Shown piece by piece: positions 35,511-47,830 of a DNA stretch of 64,000 nucleotides; the first letter of the stretch is position 1, and every line of letters starts with the position of its first letter. The stretch comes from Limnanthes douglasii subsp. nivea (Eukaryota; Streptophyta; Magnoliopsida; Brassicales; Limnanthaceae): assembly GCA_036936605.1 (NCBI GenBank), contig JAUPFV010000005.1:58176742-58240741 (forward strand), given 5' to 3'. The notes under the pieces are model-generated. The model was not told the DNA's origin, searched no databases, and saw only the letters and a list, made by a program, of their open reading frames with translations. The position numbers and the translations under genes were made by a program.

Positions 35511-35522
35511 GCTCTGATACCA
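35511..35522 (-). other. Copia primer-binding site
   Basis: TGGTATCAGAGC on minus, complementary to the 3' part of plant initiator tRNA-Met, directly adjoining the 5' LTR at 35523. Confidence 0.9.
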
Positions 35523-35983
35523 GGATAGAATTCAAGAGTATAGAGAGAGAGAGATTTTGAAGAATAGATTTTCATTATTCAATTAAGTGTAACTCAGTAC
35601 ATTATATATGTAGTTCACTAACAACTTCTTGTTAGGTAGTTAGTAGTGGAAATTTGTTATACAAATCTTGTTACACACTTATTTGCTAATGTAACACTTA
35701 GACCACCAATATTATTTTCGTGTGATAATGTCCAATGTAGCATTAAGACCAATGCCCAGCTTAGACCTTCTGTTGGGCTTAAAATAATCTGGCCCGTCTT
35801 CAATCCAAAGCCTAAGGCCCACAGCTCAAATACTAACTCAACTTAGGGTTACTGTCTGAACCCTAAGCCTCCTTTCCCTTTCTCTCTTCTTTCTCTACTA
35901 CCACAGCAGCCATTGAAGCAGTCCTTGAAGCTTCACCCTCTCCATGCTTATCATGATGCTTTAAGGCCTTGCTATTCTTCACA
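35523..35983 (-). repeat. Copia 5' LTR
   Basis: 461 bp, ends at 35983 before the GAAAC repeat. It differs from the other LTR by about 15 substitutions, mostly transitions, and a longer GA run (35540-35553). Confidence 0.85.
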
Positions 35984-35988
35984 GAAAC

Positions 35989-37089
35989 ATGTACCTGAAT
36001 GGGGCTTAGGATTAATAAATCAGACAAGTTGATAGGTTGTCAATAGGATATCATCAGAAATTATTTCTTCAATACACGCTTAGAGATATCAAATTCTAAA
36101 AAAAAAGAGATTCTCAAGAGAATTCTTAGAGAATATTAACCACAATTAGTTTGACTTTATATAGTAATTCGATAATTATCTTTATCGTTAATAAAAAAAA
36201 CATGAAAGTTGCTTAGTCAATTAGATAGGTAAGAAAGTCAGCAGTTTTATAGTTCCATCAAAGTTAACCGCTATTTTTTAAACTATTAATTCAAGATTCT
36301 CATAGTGGTATTGAATTAATATGATTTCCATCAAAAATAGCTCGTATAAGAGTATGTTGGACAAGCTAAAATGTTAAGGATGATGAGCTAAGAAAACTAG
36401 GTATGTTTGACAAGCTGGATGGTGTAACAAGGTGGGTGAACTAAGTAAACCGAGAGTAATGGATGAATTAAATAGTAGATCAAGTTTACAAGCTAAATTA
36501 TTTGGTAATTCAAAACATTTTAACAAGATAAGGAAAAGAGTCTAATAAAAACAATGATATCAGAAGCTTGATGAGTAAGAAGGAAATTAAGATTGTTGAT
36601 ATAGAAAAAAGAACAAACTAAACAAACCAAAATGGATACATTAAAAGGAGCGAGGTTCACATGGTTTAGAAAGTATCGAACAAGCTTCTAGGTTCATATA
36701 TGATGTTACATAATAGTTTTAAATGGTTATAGGGTAATTTGGTAATAATTATAATGAATGAATGTCAAATAACTCAAAACACATGCTTTTCATCCCTATA
36801 TTTTAGGACTAATTATACTATAAACAACGAGACAACCTTTTATTATATGGGTGAACTATAGTTTTAGGGAAAGTTGTTAAGGTGATCTTAATTTATTTGA
36901 TTATTTATGTATTGTGTCATTTAAATTATTAGAATTTACTTTGACTAGTTAATCCAACATTAGTTGGTGATCTTGAAAATGCATAATGAACCCTTGCACT
37001 TGGTACTGAAGATGAGCATTGAAAGCTAGGATTTTGAGAAAAATATAATGAGTCCAATTCTAACCGTGTGGTTTTTTTAGAAACATTTC
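35989..37089. other. AT-rich, no gene seen
   Basis: No recognised coding region. This is the sequence that received the copia element. Confidence 0.5.
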
Positions 37090-37565
37090 ATGATCTTCAT
37101 GACTCCTACCTAAGTACCTATTTGATCTCCATAACGTTCTTTTTTACCTTGTAATTAATATACATTTTTGTTTGAGTCAGGAACTTATTTATGCTTGCTG
37201 ATTTGAGAATATCTACATCATGAACACTCTAACAACACCGTTAAGATGGATAATGCTCAACATCTTACTTGTAAAATGTTTGATATACTCATAAAAAGAC
37301 TTGATTGGCTTATACTTAAATTTGATTGAGTCCTCTACGTCTTTCTTCATGTACTTGGTCCCTATATAGGCCTCTAAATATAAACTAGAGAAAATGGAAT
37401 GATTGAATTACATGTGAAGAGAGGTTATCATACCATAATAAGTTTGGCTTAAAGTGAACACGAGAGCTTCACACATTATTTTATCGTTCAAGCCGAAAGA
37501 GAGTATCATTTGTCTCAGATGATTTAAATGATGTTGTGGATCGCAAACGTTTTCGTAGTAGTCCT
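37090..37565 (-). pseudogene. Degraded gypsy gag fragment
   Basis: On minus: NVCDPQHHLNHLRQMILSFG, then LNDKIMCEALVFTLSQT, followed by YIGTKYMKKDVEDSIKFKYK. It fits the retrotransposon gag pattern DPxxHxxxFRxxM...DxIMCRAFxxTL. One stop is visible. It lies left of the aORF3 remnant, so it is not the gag of that minus-strand element and must come from another copy. Confidence 0.6.
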
Positions 37566-38323
37566 TCTAAAAAACATCTAGGTATTTTTTTTAAAGTGTC
37601 TTCTAAACTTTATTGGATTAAAATATATGGTTGAATCACTAAACTATGAATTGGAATTTGGTTACCCAAAATCATTCTTAGCATATTTAAAAGTTGTTTG
37701 TTAAAACTTAAGTCATATTAGCACTTTCATGTGTACAATCTTGAACCCTAATGGATATTGGATGCTATCCATAATGAGTTGATTTGATATGTTACATTAT
37801 TTTCTTCCATTAAAAAAATAAGTTTCATGCAATTTTGAGAATTGTATAGGTGTGGTAGAAAATGAGAACTATTTGTTTGAACGACATAATAAGTAGAATA
37901 ATCCACCACATGTTGCGTTTTGGTTGGCTGCTACTAGTGATGGTTTAGATGAAGTTTTTAGCCATCTTAGTTGTTGCGGTACTGGCTCCCAAGTTGGATT
38001 GTTTGCTAAATAGGTCATAAAATTAAGTTTACTAGGAAATTATGTTGTTGCGCTACCTTAAACTACTGATGAAGGTTACACAAATAATGTCGAATGGTTG
38101 TTATTAGTAAAAGCGTGAGTTAAAGAGATTAATAAGTTCCCTAAAAAATGATATCAATGATAAATCTCGACTTAAATGAGGTAGTATTATCACCATTAGA
38201 GTTAAATGAGGCTTCATTTGAGAAAGATTTCCTGAAATATACAAGTAACACTATAAGTGTGGTGTTCAAAGGTGTACCCCTTTGAATTGTCAAAGGATAA
38301 TGATATATAAATGATTTATAATA
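37566..38323. other. AT-rich, no gene seen
   Basis: No coding pattern recognised. Confidence 0.45.
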
Positions 38324-39010
38324 TTGAGTTATGTGAGGCATATCATCGAGCTGGAGAGAGAATTCAAGTCTTATAGTGAAACCATTGATTCTCTCAAGAA
38401 GAGAACAAGAATTAGAAGGCCTTCATCGAAGAGGAAAAAACTAAGGACGACAGTTTATCCAAAGATGTCCAATCAGTCAAAAAAGAACTGGCCAGTGCAT
38501 AGGCTAATTATGAAAATTTGCATAATCTAGCTTTAGGGAAACCACTTCGCTGAAGAACAAACAAATTATTGACAAAGAAACCATCAAACGCTTGTTGGGT
38601 GAGAAAAATGGTCAAGAGGCTCTTGTCAAAAAGTTTGAAGATGAATTATCTTCTCTCAAAGAAACATCCAAACAAAAGGCAGATGATGCTATGGATGCAT
38701 ACGATGATGTAGTTATAGATCCCCTGAACAAGCAAGAAGCCTCAATCCAATCCAACATGGTATTGTAATTCCGTAAGAGATTCCCTACATTAGTCCTCGA
38801 GTCTTTATGGGAACTGGTTCTAGCGAACTTGTTGCCTCATGATATGCCTTTAGTTGATCAATTGGGTCTTTTTGAGGACTTATCCAATGATGGTTCTGAC
38901 GATGGTGATGAAGGGGACTCCGGAAGTGGGTGTCCAGAAGAAGAGGAGGAGCCCAAAGGTCAATGTATTCAAATTTTGTTGTATTATACAAGTGCTTGTT
39001 GCATATAAGC
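38324..39010 (+). pseudogene. aORF3, C-terminal remnant
   Basis: A coiled-coil region (IIELEREFKSYSETIDSLKK; later IKRLLGEKNGQEALVKKFED) is followed by SNMVL, FRKRFPTLVLESLWE and an acidic tail (DLSNDGSDDGDEGDSGSG). This parallels the end of aORF2 (SDMVLLFHETFPKRTLGPIW, then an acidic tail). Frameshifts and stops separate the parts. The N-terminal and core domains are missing. Confidence 0.6.
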
Positions 39011-39189
39011 CATTTTGTGGTAGTGGGTCCGAAAATTTTCTGTAAGTCGTTAGTTGTGCAAAGTGTTTGTTAGTTTCTCAACGAATTCATATTTTGTATA
39101 AGTCATTGGGTCTCGTGAGGCATTTTATAGTTTCTATTTTCTCAAAGACTTCATCGTATATCCTTATATCGTTTTATTTCCATTCCTTG

Positions 39190-39810
39190 ATCCACTTAAT
39201 TCGAAGGAAAACAAAGTTAATACTCAATCCATTCAAGGTAATCCATTCGAACGTAAACAATGTAATATACAAGATGTTCGAAGGCACATAAATTTAATAC
39301 ACAAAACATTTGATTATAATCCATTCAAAGGCAAAAAAAGTTAATATACAAGTCATTAGAATGTAATCCATTCGAAGATACACAAATTTAATACACAATC
39401 TATTCAAAGGTAATCCATTCAAAGATAAACAAATTTAATACACAAGACATTCTAAGGTAATCCATTCAAGGAAAACAATTGAATATACAAGACATTCGAA
39501 GGTAATTCATTTAAAGGCACACAAATTTAGTACACAAGTCATTTGAAGGTAATTCAATCGAAGTCAAACAAATTTAATACATAAGTAAATTGAAGGCAAA
39601 CAATTTAATATACAAGTCATTCAAAGGTAATCCATTTGAAGGTACATAAATTTAATACACAAGCCATTCGAAGGTAATTTATTCGAAAGGAAACAATTTA
39701 ATATACAAGTCATTTGAAGGTAATCCATTCGAAGGCACAAAATTTAATATACAAGCCATTTGAAGCTAATCCATTAAAAGGCACACAGATTTAATAAACA
39801 AACATACTTA
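39190..39810. repeat. 46-bp tandem repeat array in gypsy remnant 3
   Basis: About 12 imperfect units, spaced 44-49 bp with one short 30-bp unit. Each contains 'ggtaatccattcgaaggcac' and then 'aaatttaatacacaag'. It sits between the ends of convergent aORF3 and pol, as does the 35-bp array of element 1. Confidence 0.85.
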
Positions 39811-39849
39811 TGAGAAAAAATCTTTTAAGGAAAATAAAGTTGATTAATA

Positions 39850-42735
39850 ATGATTCAGACACCTCGTTAAAACCTTCCCAAACCACCGGGATAAGAAAAG
39901 GTATGCCCCCAAATATTTACATTGATAAAAAATAAAGTGAATATTTAAAACAGATAATTACTCGTGGTACAAACTTAAATGTTTGAAGTTCCAAGGGTGC
40001 CTAAAAGGACCACCTTCAAGATAAACCAATCGATATGTTCCTCATTTGATCATTTCAATCATAGTATATGATCCTTCCCAACCATTTTTCCGGATTTCTT
40101 CTCTTTGGGTATAAAAATACTTCTCTCAAAACTTTACCCCAACTCCAAATTCTATTTTTCTTATTCTAGATGCATACATGCTACTCATCAAACACTGATA
40201 ATGCATCGTTCTGAAATGAGCTTTGATTATTTTAATCTTTAATTAAGTCTAGTTGAGCTCTTACTGCTGGCTTATTATCTTCTTTAGAATAAGTTTAAAA
40301 TCTAAAATAAGGAGAAATAGATTCTACTAGTGTTATTGCATTTATCCCATAAACCAAAGTAAAAGGAGATTCTTGTGTAGTATTATCACGAGTAGTTTGA
40401 TAGGCCCACGATATTTCTTGTAAACAATTTGGCCATTTTCCTGCTGCCCCTTCTAAATTATTTTTGAGACCCCTCCAAATAATTATGTTTGTTAATGGGA
40501 AAACTTTAACACTGATATGCCATGATAGTGCGTATTATTGATCCGGGAAGAAGAAGAACATAATCCTATTACATCACTCTCAATCCTTATTTATATTTCT
40601 TTTAGCAGTTGTGATCTTATTTATTATACATGATCATTTATGATATCCAAATATCATGACTGTAACGTTTGTGAAATATCCCTAATTAGAGGTCATTATT
40701 GTGGTCTGCTAAAGTTGACTCTTGTAATATGCTTGGTCGTTTAATGATCATCATCTTCCTCAGTTCCCTAGCGGGTCTGTTTTCATCTTATGCGTCTGAC
40801 CTTTAGAATCTTGATCGGTTTTAGGATCCCTCGGTCTTCATTAGGCCCACCTCAGATTTGTTCGTCCAGTCCTCTTATTTATCAATGCTTTCAACCGAGC
40901 GAGCCTTCATTATAGTTCGTGTTTTTCCTTTGTTCTTCCTTAGCTGACCTTTACTTCTTGCTCAGCTCTGCTCTGTTCGAGCTCGCATCTTTTCTCTGCT
41001 CTTTCTTGATGTTTTGAGTTTTATACTCTTCTCCTTTACTCGATCTCGGTTTCTTCTCTTCTCCTTCTCCTTTCTTCCCTTTTTTGTGGCCGCATCAGAT
41101 TTGGAGATGGAAAGGTGAAGAGAAAAAATGTTGAATTCTTTTAGAATTAAAAAAAAAATCATGACCATATTGTCAAACTAAGGACCATTATCTATTGTAA
41201 TAATTCTAGGAATACCAAATATATAACATATATTAGAAAGGATAAACTTGATTATTTCTTTGGATGTACTTCCGGAGAGAGGTATAACATCTGCCCACTT
41301 AGAGAAATAATACATTGCTAGTAAAATGGTTCGACACCCTCCGGAAGCTATTGGTAATGGTCCCACTAAATCAAGCCCCCATCAATCAAAGGACACAGAT
41401 TCAGATATTGATTTCATAGGAAGTGTTGGTACATGTATTTTATTTTTGTATTTATGACACGGATCACATCTTTTAACTAGCTCTTCAACATCCCTCATGA
41501 TGGATGACCAATAATATCCCGCTAACAAGACTCTTCTAGTCAAAGATTTGTATCCACAATAGACATGTCATTTTCTATCATGTAACTCAGATAGAAACAC
41601 TTGGGACTCATCTGATCCTAGCGAATGCAATAAAGGAATGCTAAACGATTTCTTATAGAGGACCCCTTTTAATATTAAAAACTCATGTTCTTTAAACTTC
41701 AATATTTTAGCTTGGCTATTGTATTCAATAAAGTTTCAGTTAGAAATGAATTCTTGGATCTCATACGTCCAATCTTGACTTGGTATTGTAGATACTTGAA
41801 TAATTTTCTCAATTCCAACTTCCATTTTGATGATTATTGTTATGGAAGGGCACTTTTGTACCGAGATCTGAGGATATACTTCGGTATAAACAGTACTGGC
41901 TAAAAATTGGCTTTTGCACTGTCAGTTTTTGGTATATGCTTATACTTTACATATATAAAGAAGCCAAAAGTTTTTCTTAATAGTTGCAAATATTTACTAA
42001 CTGTTCTATCCTCGTTTCAGATTGTCTCTGAGCTAGATTCTTTTGGCACCACATATATGAGAAAGCCTTAAATCAGCTATTGTTTCTTCGTACACAGCTT
42101 TATTGTTTTATCCTTTGAAACCAAGAAGTCAGCAATAACTTGTGGAATTCTTCATGAGGTCGCTCTGAATGAAAGTCAACCAAGACGTCAGCCACAACTT
42201 GTGCCTTGATTGTTGACCGAGGAGAAAAATATATATGATAATTCCCCATTTCGACAGATCATTTGGTCATTCGACCTAATACATCCGTGATGGAATGCAC
42301 TTGAAAATAAAGTCTTATTTTCCTAGCTGCTATTACCAAGGGTAAAGATAAATTTTCCAACTTTAAATATCATTTTTCATTATACAACACACTCTTACTA
42401 ACATAATAAACTAGGCGTGGGTAATTGTCAACTTGTCGAACTAACACTCACCGCATGGTTGGATACTACAAAATATATATAGATTACCTCTCGTATTACT
42501 AATATAAACAGAGTTTTAGGGGATGATACATGCTTTTTGATTTCAAAGAATGTTTTATCGCAATTTGGAGACCAATTAAATTACTTAGCATTTCTCAATA
42601 CTTGGAAGAATTGTACAGACTAATCTGATTACCTTGATATGAACCTATTTAAAGCTTTCAGTCTTCCAGTAAATACTTAAACCTCTTTTATGGATCTGGG
42701 TGCGTCCATAGCCAGAAATGTATCTAACTGTGGTG
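39850..42735 (-). pseudogene. Gypsy remnant 3 pol: RT end, RNase H, integrase
   Basis: On minus from 42735: the RT C-terminal block (FLAMDAPRSIKEV, then LKALNRFISRSDQ), RNase H and linker (about 42260-41950), and an integrase core MGPLPIASGGCRTILLAMYY with IITIDNGP (41178-41366). The second catalytic Asp is kept, but the first (VDYFSKW in the family) is now MYYFSKW. The integrase C-terminus is near 39990-40490. An insertion at 40496-41097 splits integrase. The RT catalytic part and gag are absent. Confidence 0.75.
40496..41097. mobile_element. Insertion of about 600 bp inside integrase
   Basis: Starts TGGGAAAACTTT and ends GGCCGCATCA. The integrase similarity stops before it ('aattatgtttgttaa') and resumes after it ('gatggaaaggtgaagag'), when compared with 11225-11290. 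TG/CA ends and a C/T-rich right part suggest a solo LTR, but I see no clear target duplication. Element 2-like LTRs also begin TGATG on minus. Confidence 0.5.
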
Positions 42736-42810
42736 CGTCCATATCAAATTCACCCTAACTTATTTACTCATTCTAATTTTAAGTTTATGCGTTTTCTTCG
42801 GCAACAGCAG

Positions 42811-43870
42811 ACGTGAAAGTGAAGGTGATAGAGAATATTCGGTCTCTAATGGAGGAAGACAAAATAAATTTCTCTTTCGAGTTTTTATCTCCCAAAATGG
42901 AAAATCTAGTCGACAACATATTTGAGAGAACGGACCAGATCATATATCACAAGCCTACATTCTGCTACATCACTTGAGGCGCTTATGGACGCACCAATGA
43001 TCTACATAATGACATCGTCAACAAGGTGTAAAACATTGTAGGCGTCACGACTATGATGCATCTCACCTATAAACATAGGTATCCATATCCAAAAGTGAAG
43101 GGGATAGAGAATATTTGGTCTGTAATGGAGGAAAACAAAATAAATTTCTCCATCGAGTTTTTATCGCCCAAAATGGAAGATGTAGTCGACAACATGTTTG
43201 AGAGAATGAGCCGGATGATATGTCACATTACTACCTTCTACGACATCACTTGAGGCGTTTATAGATGCACCAATGATCTAACTAATGACAACGTGAACAA
43301 GATGATGAACATTGTACGTGATCGAGAAGATCAATCACGCTCTCGAGACTATAAACTCAAATGGATCAAGACTGTACTAGCACTTCAATGTGATCCTCTT
43401 AACGGACTAGATAAGTTTGAGTAGGTCGTTGGTGGATTTGATTGTGCTCTTGATTTGGTAACCATATGAGATCCAAATATTGTGATATATCTTACCGTAG
43501 TGATATATCTTATTTGAAGCACAAGTATGTAGCTCATTAGCCTACTTATATTGTGTTTGCTTCATTGTTTTGCTTTTATAATTTGGTTATCATTATTTTT
43601 ACTGACTTTCTAGCCTCATAAAGTGCATGACACATTAGAATTATGAATAAAGATTTTACTTTCGTAAGAATTATTTATTTTATTTTTTTATAGATTGATG
43701 CGGTAGCAGATATTATTGTTACTCATCCGTTTTACCATACTTATATTTTTTCCTGAAGTTTGTGAATGATTGTCTTGAATTGGGAATTACTTGTCCTACT
43801 GTCCTTGGTATTATACTCATTAATGAACACAAGGGGTTCATTCGTACGTATTAGTTTCTGCGAGAGAAAG
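42811..43870 (+). pseudogene. MTHFR pseudogene, unit B, with duplicated first exon
   Basis: Exon 1 is present twice in tandem: 42811-43045 (MEEDKINFSFEFLSPKMENL, ending near MMHLTYKHRYPY) and 43093-43524 (MEENKINFSIEFLSPKMEDV, then VIEKINHALETI in another frame, then ALDLV). An intron leads to exon 2 at 43694-43870 ([19 protein letters not shown]). The DIT*GA stop is in both exon copies. Otherwise as for unit A. Confidence 0.8.
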
Positions 43871-44735
43871 GTAATGGTCTCTTTTCAGATACATATGTAC
43901 ATATGGGTTTTTCGATTCTTGTGATATATGTTTTATATAAAAAACGTTAGAGAGACTATAGGGACACTTTGGTTGTCTTATAAGAAACTATGATGTTATT
44001 GTTAAAAGTGATAAATGTGGGAAGATGGTAAAGGTAGTAGTATACCAAAGTTTCAACTAAATATCTTTATGTATTATTGCTATAAATATCTTTATGTATT
44101 ATTGCTATAGTCGACATTTTGTTATTATAAGAATTCAAATTACTTGGTGATCCTATATTCATTCCTGATATCAAATTCCAATAGGTAGATGAAGATACTA
44201 GTACCAATGACACAGTTATGTTTTTGGCTATTCGGTTTTCTAGATCACTATTTATATTTTTTTTTAAATGTAACGAGGCACTAGAGCTTCAAGTGTTTCT
44301 TAGTGTGGTAAGTTTGAATGCGGAGTATGATTTTCATTTGTTAAATTTTCTGGGATAACTACTATATTTTAGCGTTCCATTATAACATAAGTCATTTACC
44401 TGCCATCTATTCGAGTTCTCCTTTCACCTCCTTAGAGGAATAGTAAGAATCGTAAGGAAGATAAAAGAACGTTTAAGTTAAAGAGAAGCTAGGGTTTTAA
44501 GTGGAGACGAAAATGAAAAGTAATAAAGTTTTATATAGAATAGTGGTGGTGAAATCAGGTTTTTAGTATATTTGAATCCTATTATATGGCACAGTTGATT
44601 GTTTTGAATAGACTCTACGTGTTTTCAACTATTTAAATCAGTGGATCGTATTTCGATTATGCTTTTTTTTAGTTTTTGGATTTCAACGTCCGATCAATAT
44701 CTCTAGCCTTGGCGATTTTTATAAATTAATTATGG
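43871..44735. other. Conserved flank, unit B
   Basis: Matches A 2683-3517. Contains a tandem 25-bp duplication at 44058-44107 not seen in A or C. No gene recognised. Confidence 0.5.
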
Positions 44736-45051
44736 TGAGTTTGATTACTTGGATTGCCTAAGTCAATTGAGAGAAGTCAGATTATAGAGAGAGAAATAGG
44801 TTTTAGAGAGAGAAAATCATATTATCAAAATGATCTATCTTAAAATGTCAACCCCTTTATTAGATCAGCCTAGGCCTTTATATAGAGGTGCAAAGACTTA
44901 GTTCTCAACTAAAAAAGTTACATAAAAGAGATGATTACACGATAGTCCCTCACTAAAATACATAGTTCTAAATTGATCCTCTAAGTTTACAATTTGTTAT
45001 AAGAAATTTTATTATTTACATTTCAGTCCTCAAAGTTCCATTTCCTTATCA
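44736..45051 (-). repeat. Element 1 LTR, unit B
   Basis: 316 bp equivalent to 3518-3834, with the same TATA-like box and polypurine tract (gtagccccctta) on its right. Only this 3' LTR of element 1 is present in unit B; gag-pol and the other LTR are absent. Confidence 0.75.
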
Positions 45052-45679
45052 GTAGCCCCCTTAGTTCTCATGTATGTAAATGAATGAGAACTAACTAGCC
45101 TCGAACATATTCAGAGGTGAAGAAAATCCCCTTATCTATAATCTGAAGTGCTTCTAATATGTTGTTATACCATAATTTATGTCAAATGCATCGAATATAT
45201 TCATATGTGAATAAAGCCCTTTTAACGACAATTCGAATGGCTTTAGAGATGCTGTTTCACTTTAATTTCTGGCTAACACATCGAATTATTTTAATAAAAA
45301 ATATTTTCCTCATATCAAGATTTGAAGAAGCAACGAAGTACGTAGTGGCACTCTAGATACTCACTCTATCTCTTGGCAAATAATGACACCACTGGCAGTA
45401 GGTCTGCGACTAGGCTCTCATAGCGTAACAGGCGTTGGATCCTTATCTATGTAACCACTTCAAATTTTGCCCAATCACTGTTCACCTCTTCCACTTCTCA
45501 ATACTTCTTTTCTCTTCTTATACATAACACTGTGGGCCATTGTTTGTTTCACATAGAAAATTCCTTACGAGAGAAACTGTAAAAGTTCAAAATTTCTTTG
45601 CTATCTTCAACAACTTCTTCAATCTATTGGCTACTTTCACCGAAAAATTCAAATTTTTCGTTCCATATTCAACTAGTTT

Positions 45680-47830
45680 ATGAGAAAACATCCAAAGCCT
45701 AGAAGATCGAAATACATAATTCCCAAAAAACCTAAATCTTCAAAATCAGATAATAATGTCTTCAGCGTTTAAGACTACCTCTATATTAGTGAAAGGGCAT
45801 ACGAATACAGATCAACTGGATTAATAAGCAACGCTCTTCTTGGCTTGTCTACAAAGATAATATACTACAGTAGCTTCAATCATTTCAAAAATCCTGTTTT
45901 TTCACCTTCTCCTCTCAGAGAAGAAAGCCAATCATCAAAAACTCGAAGACCAAACTCACCTCGAATCTCACCCTTCCTTACTGGATCATCATCTCGAATT
46001 AGTCGCAAAGTAAGAAAATCCTCTTCGAAAAATTCCGAAGAGACTCCTTCCTTAACCAACCTTCCAAAAACTTATCCTCCTCGAACTCCGAGAAAAAAAT
46101 ACTTTTATAGCAACGGGAGATGATGTCGACGTCACCTCAAATCCATCAACCACTTCTCTTCCCCCGAGGGAGATTGTTGAAACAACGAATCGGCTCAAAA
46201 CAAGCCCTCAAATGATCCTCCTCAACTAATGTACGAGACATCTGAAGGAGAAATCGATTCTGACGCTACACAATCAAATAATAAAGCTGAAACAGAAGAA
46301 GAAGCTTTGAAGAAATCGGAAAATGATGCAAAACAAAAATCTTGTAGATCGAGAAAAAAAAAAGTTCTTATTACAATATTCGGCGAGCTGTTTGCGTCAA
46401 TAGGTGAGAACTTAAAATCTTTTGATACGAATTACATGGTGGCTCTGAAAAACGTTTTGTATACATATTACAAAGAGAGGCAAGTAGTGTATCCAAAGAA
46501 GCAATGAGGGATGCGAGACAACATTACGCTTCGTCTTCCCAAATAAGGAGAAACACCTTTAATATGTAAAAACGATGAACTAATAGTCTGTGTCCAACCT
46601 AAGCAATGAGGTATTCGATTTCTGATGGACCCTATGATAGTTGACTATTTCGAACTTCTAGATTTGTGTCCAACCCAAGTAACCCCAAATCAATGGTTCA
46701 CGCTTCTTTCTGTAATCATGGTCTCTCATTTGTCCAAAATTCCAATATTCATTGAGGATTTCATTTCACTGACCAAACTGTCAAAGGGACCGGTGCTTCC
46801 ATTTTATTATCTTACCCTAGATGATGACTTGAAGATTATCGATGACCTACTGGAAGCAAACAAATATCTGATGTGAAAGAAAATTTTCTTCATCTCAGGG
46901 GTTTCGGAGAATGGAAAAGAAATATTAGATGCCAACCCATCTACATTGAACCTCGTCTGGATGAGTAATTGTAAGTCTTTTTATTGATTCGAATTATATT
47001 TAAATAATAATATCCTTATTTCTTATCAACTTTTATATTTTAATCGGAAACTTCGACACGTTATGCACTTCGTCAAGAGAAAGCAAAAGAGACCTTCATC
47101 AAGCTCCCTGCCTGGGCTGAAAAGTAATGGAATAACACCTTCCATATTACTTTCGAACCTATATATTTTCTTAAAAATCACCTATTTCTGATCAAGTTTG
47201 GAGCTCTGCCTCCTGAGAATTTGATGAAACCACTCAATCCTCGACTGGAAAAAGGTTAGTCCACCATGATTGTAATGTATTCTTACCAATTTGCAATAGA
47301 TCGGATAGTCATCTTCCTCGGAACAAAAAGGTAAAAAAGAATAAAAAAACCCTTCAGTAGATCCGAAGCCAAGAGGTTCGAAGAGGAAAACAAAATAAAT
47401 CAATATTTTCACATCGAAGAAGGAATAGAAGATGAGCCTTCTTTGAAAAAGAAGAAAATAAATTCCCCTTTAAAAACGAAAGGTGCCACTAAAAAAACTC
47501 CCCAAAAGAAAGGGAAAAAGAAAACTGTGGCGATTGGTGAATAGGTATTGTCTGATGGTGATGATATGCAGAGAATCACCTAAGTCAATATAACGAAAAT
47601 GAAGCTCTTGTTGAAAACGCTGCCAATCAGCAGGAGGTAACTGTGGCTATAAAAGATGATCAAGGCGATGACCACTTCGATCGTGATAGTTTTATCATCT
47701 TCAATGAATCACAAGAGCTTGCTGGAGATGAAGATCCCATCGTTCAAGAAATTCAAGATCATCTGCATAATCTTGGTAGAAGATCTGCACCTGCTACTTC
47801 CGAAGCCACATCTCCTGAGGTTATTGTTTC
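45680..47830 (+). pseudogene. aORF1, unit B
   Basis: Same parts as in unit A. Ser/Arg-rich segment 45845-46123 (here open further, to YFYSNGR), Glu/Lys-rich segment 46229-46507, core 46625-46876 (MDPMIVDYFELLDLCPTQ) ended early by a TGA where A and C have CGA, then intron and acidic part 47643-47830. The intron at 46971-47047 keeps its donor, but the acceptor has become TCGG, so splicing would fail. Cut by the element 2 LTR at 47831; the 3' part is not in this unit. Confidence 0.65.

Larger units (their letters stand above)
30653..35983 (-). mobile_element. Ty1/copia LTR retrotransposon
   Basis: Full-length, minus strand. LTRs at 30653-31109 and 35523-35983 are about 97% identical by eye (about 15 substitutions and a 4-bp GA-run difference). 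A GAAAC direct repeat flanks it (30648-30652 and 35984-35988) as a likely target duplication. The primer-binding site at 35511-35522 is complementary to initiator tRNA-Met, and a polypurine tract abuts the left LTR. Gene order gag, protease, integrase, RT, RNase H places it in copia. It is the youngest clear insertion here but is coding-defective. Confidence 0.9.
38324..42735 (-). mobile_element. Gypsy remnant 3 (Tat-like), both ends truncated
   Basis: Same internal order as elements 1 and 2: plus-strand aORF C-terminus (38324-39010), 46-bp tandem repeats (39190-39810), then minus-strand pol (39850-42735). It is cut left inside the aORF and right in RT, where unit B begins. No LTR remains. 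A roughly 600-bp insertion interrupts integrase. Confidence 0.75.

Noticed and set aside
39190..39810. CRISPR-like array
   Set aside because: Units vary along their whole length with no constant repeat plus unique spacer, and the setting is a plant retrotransposon.
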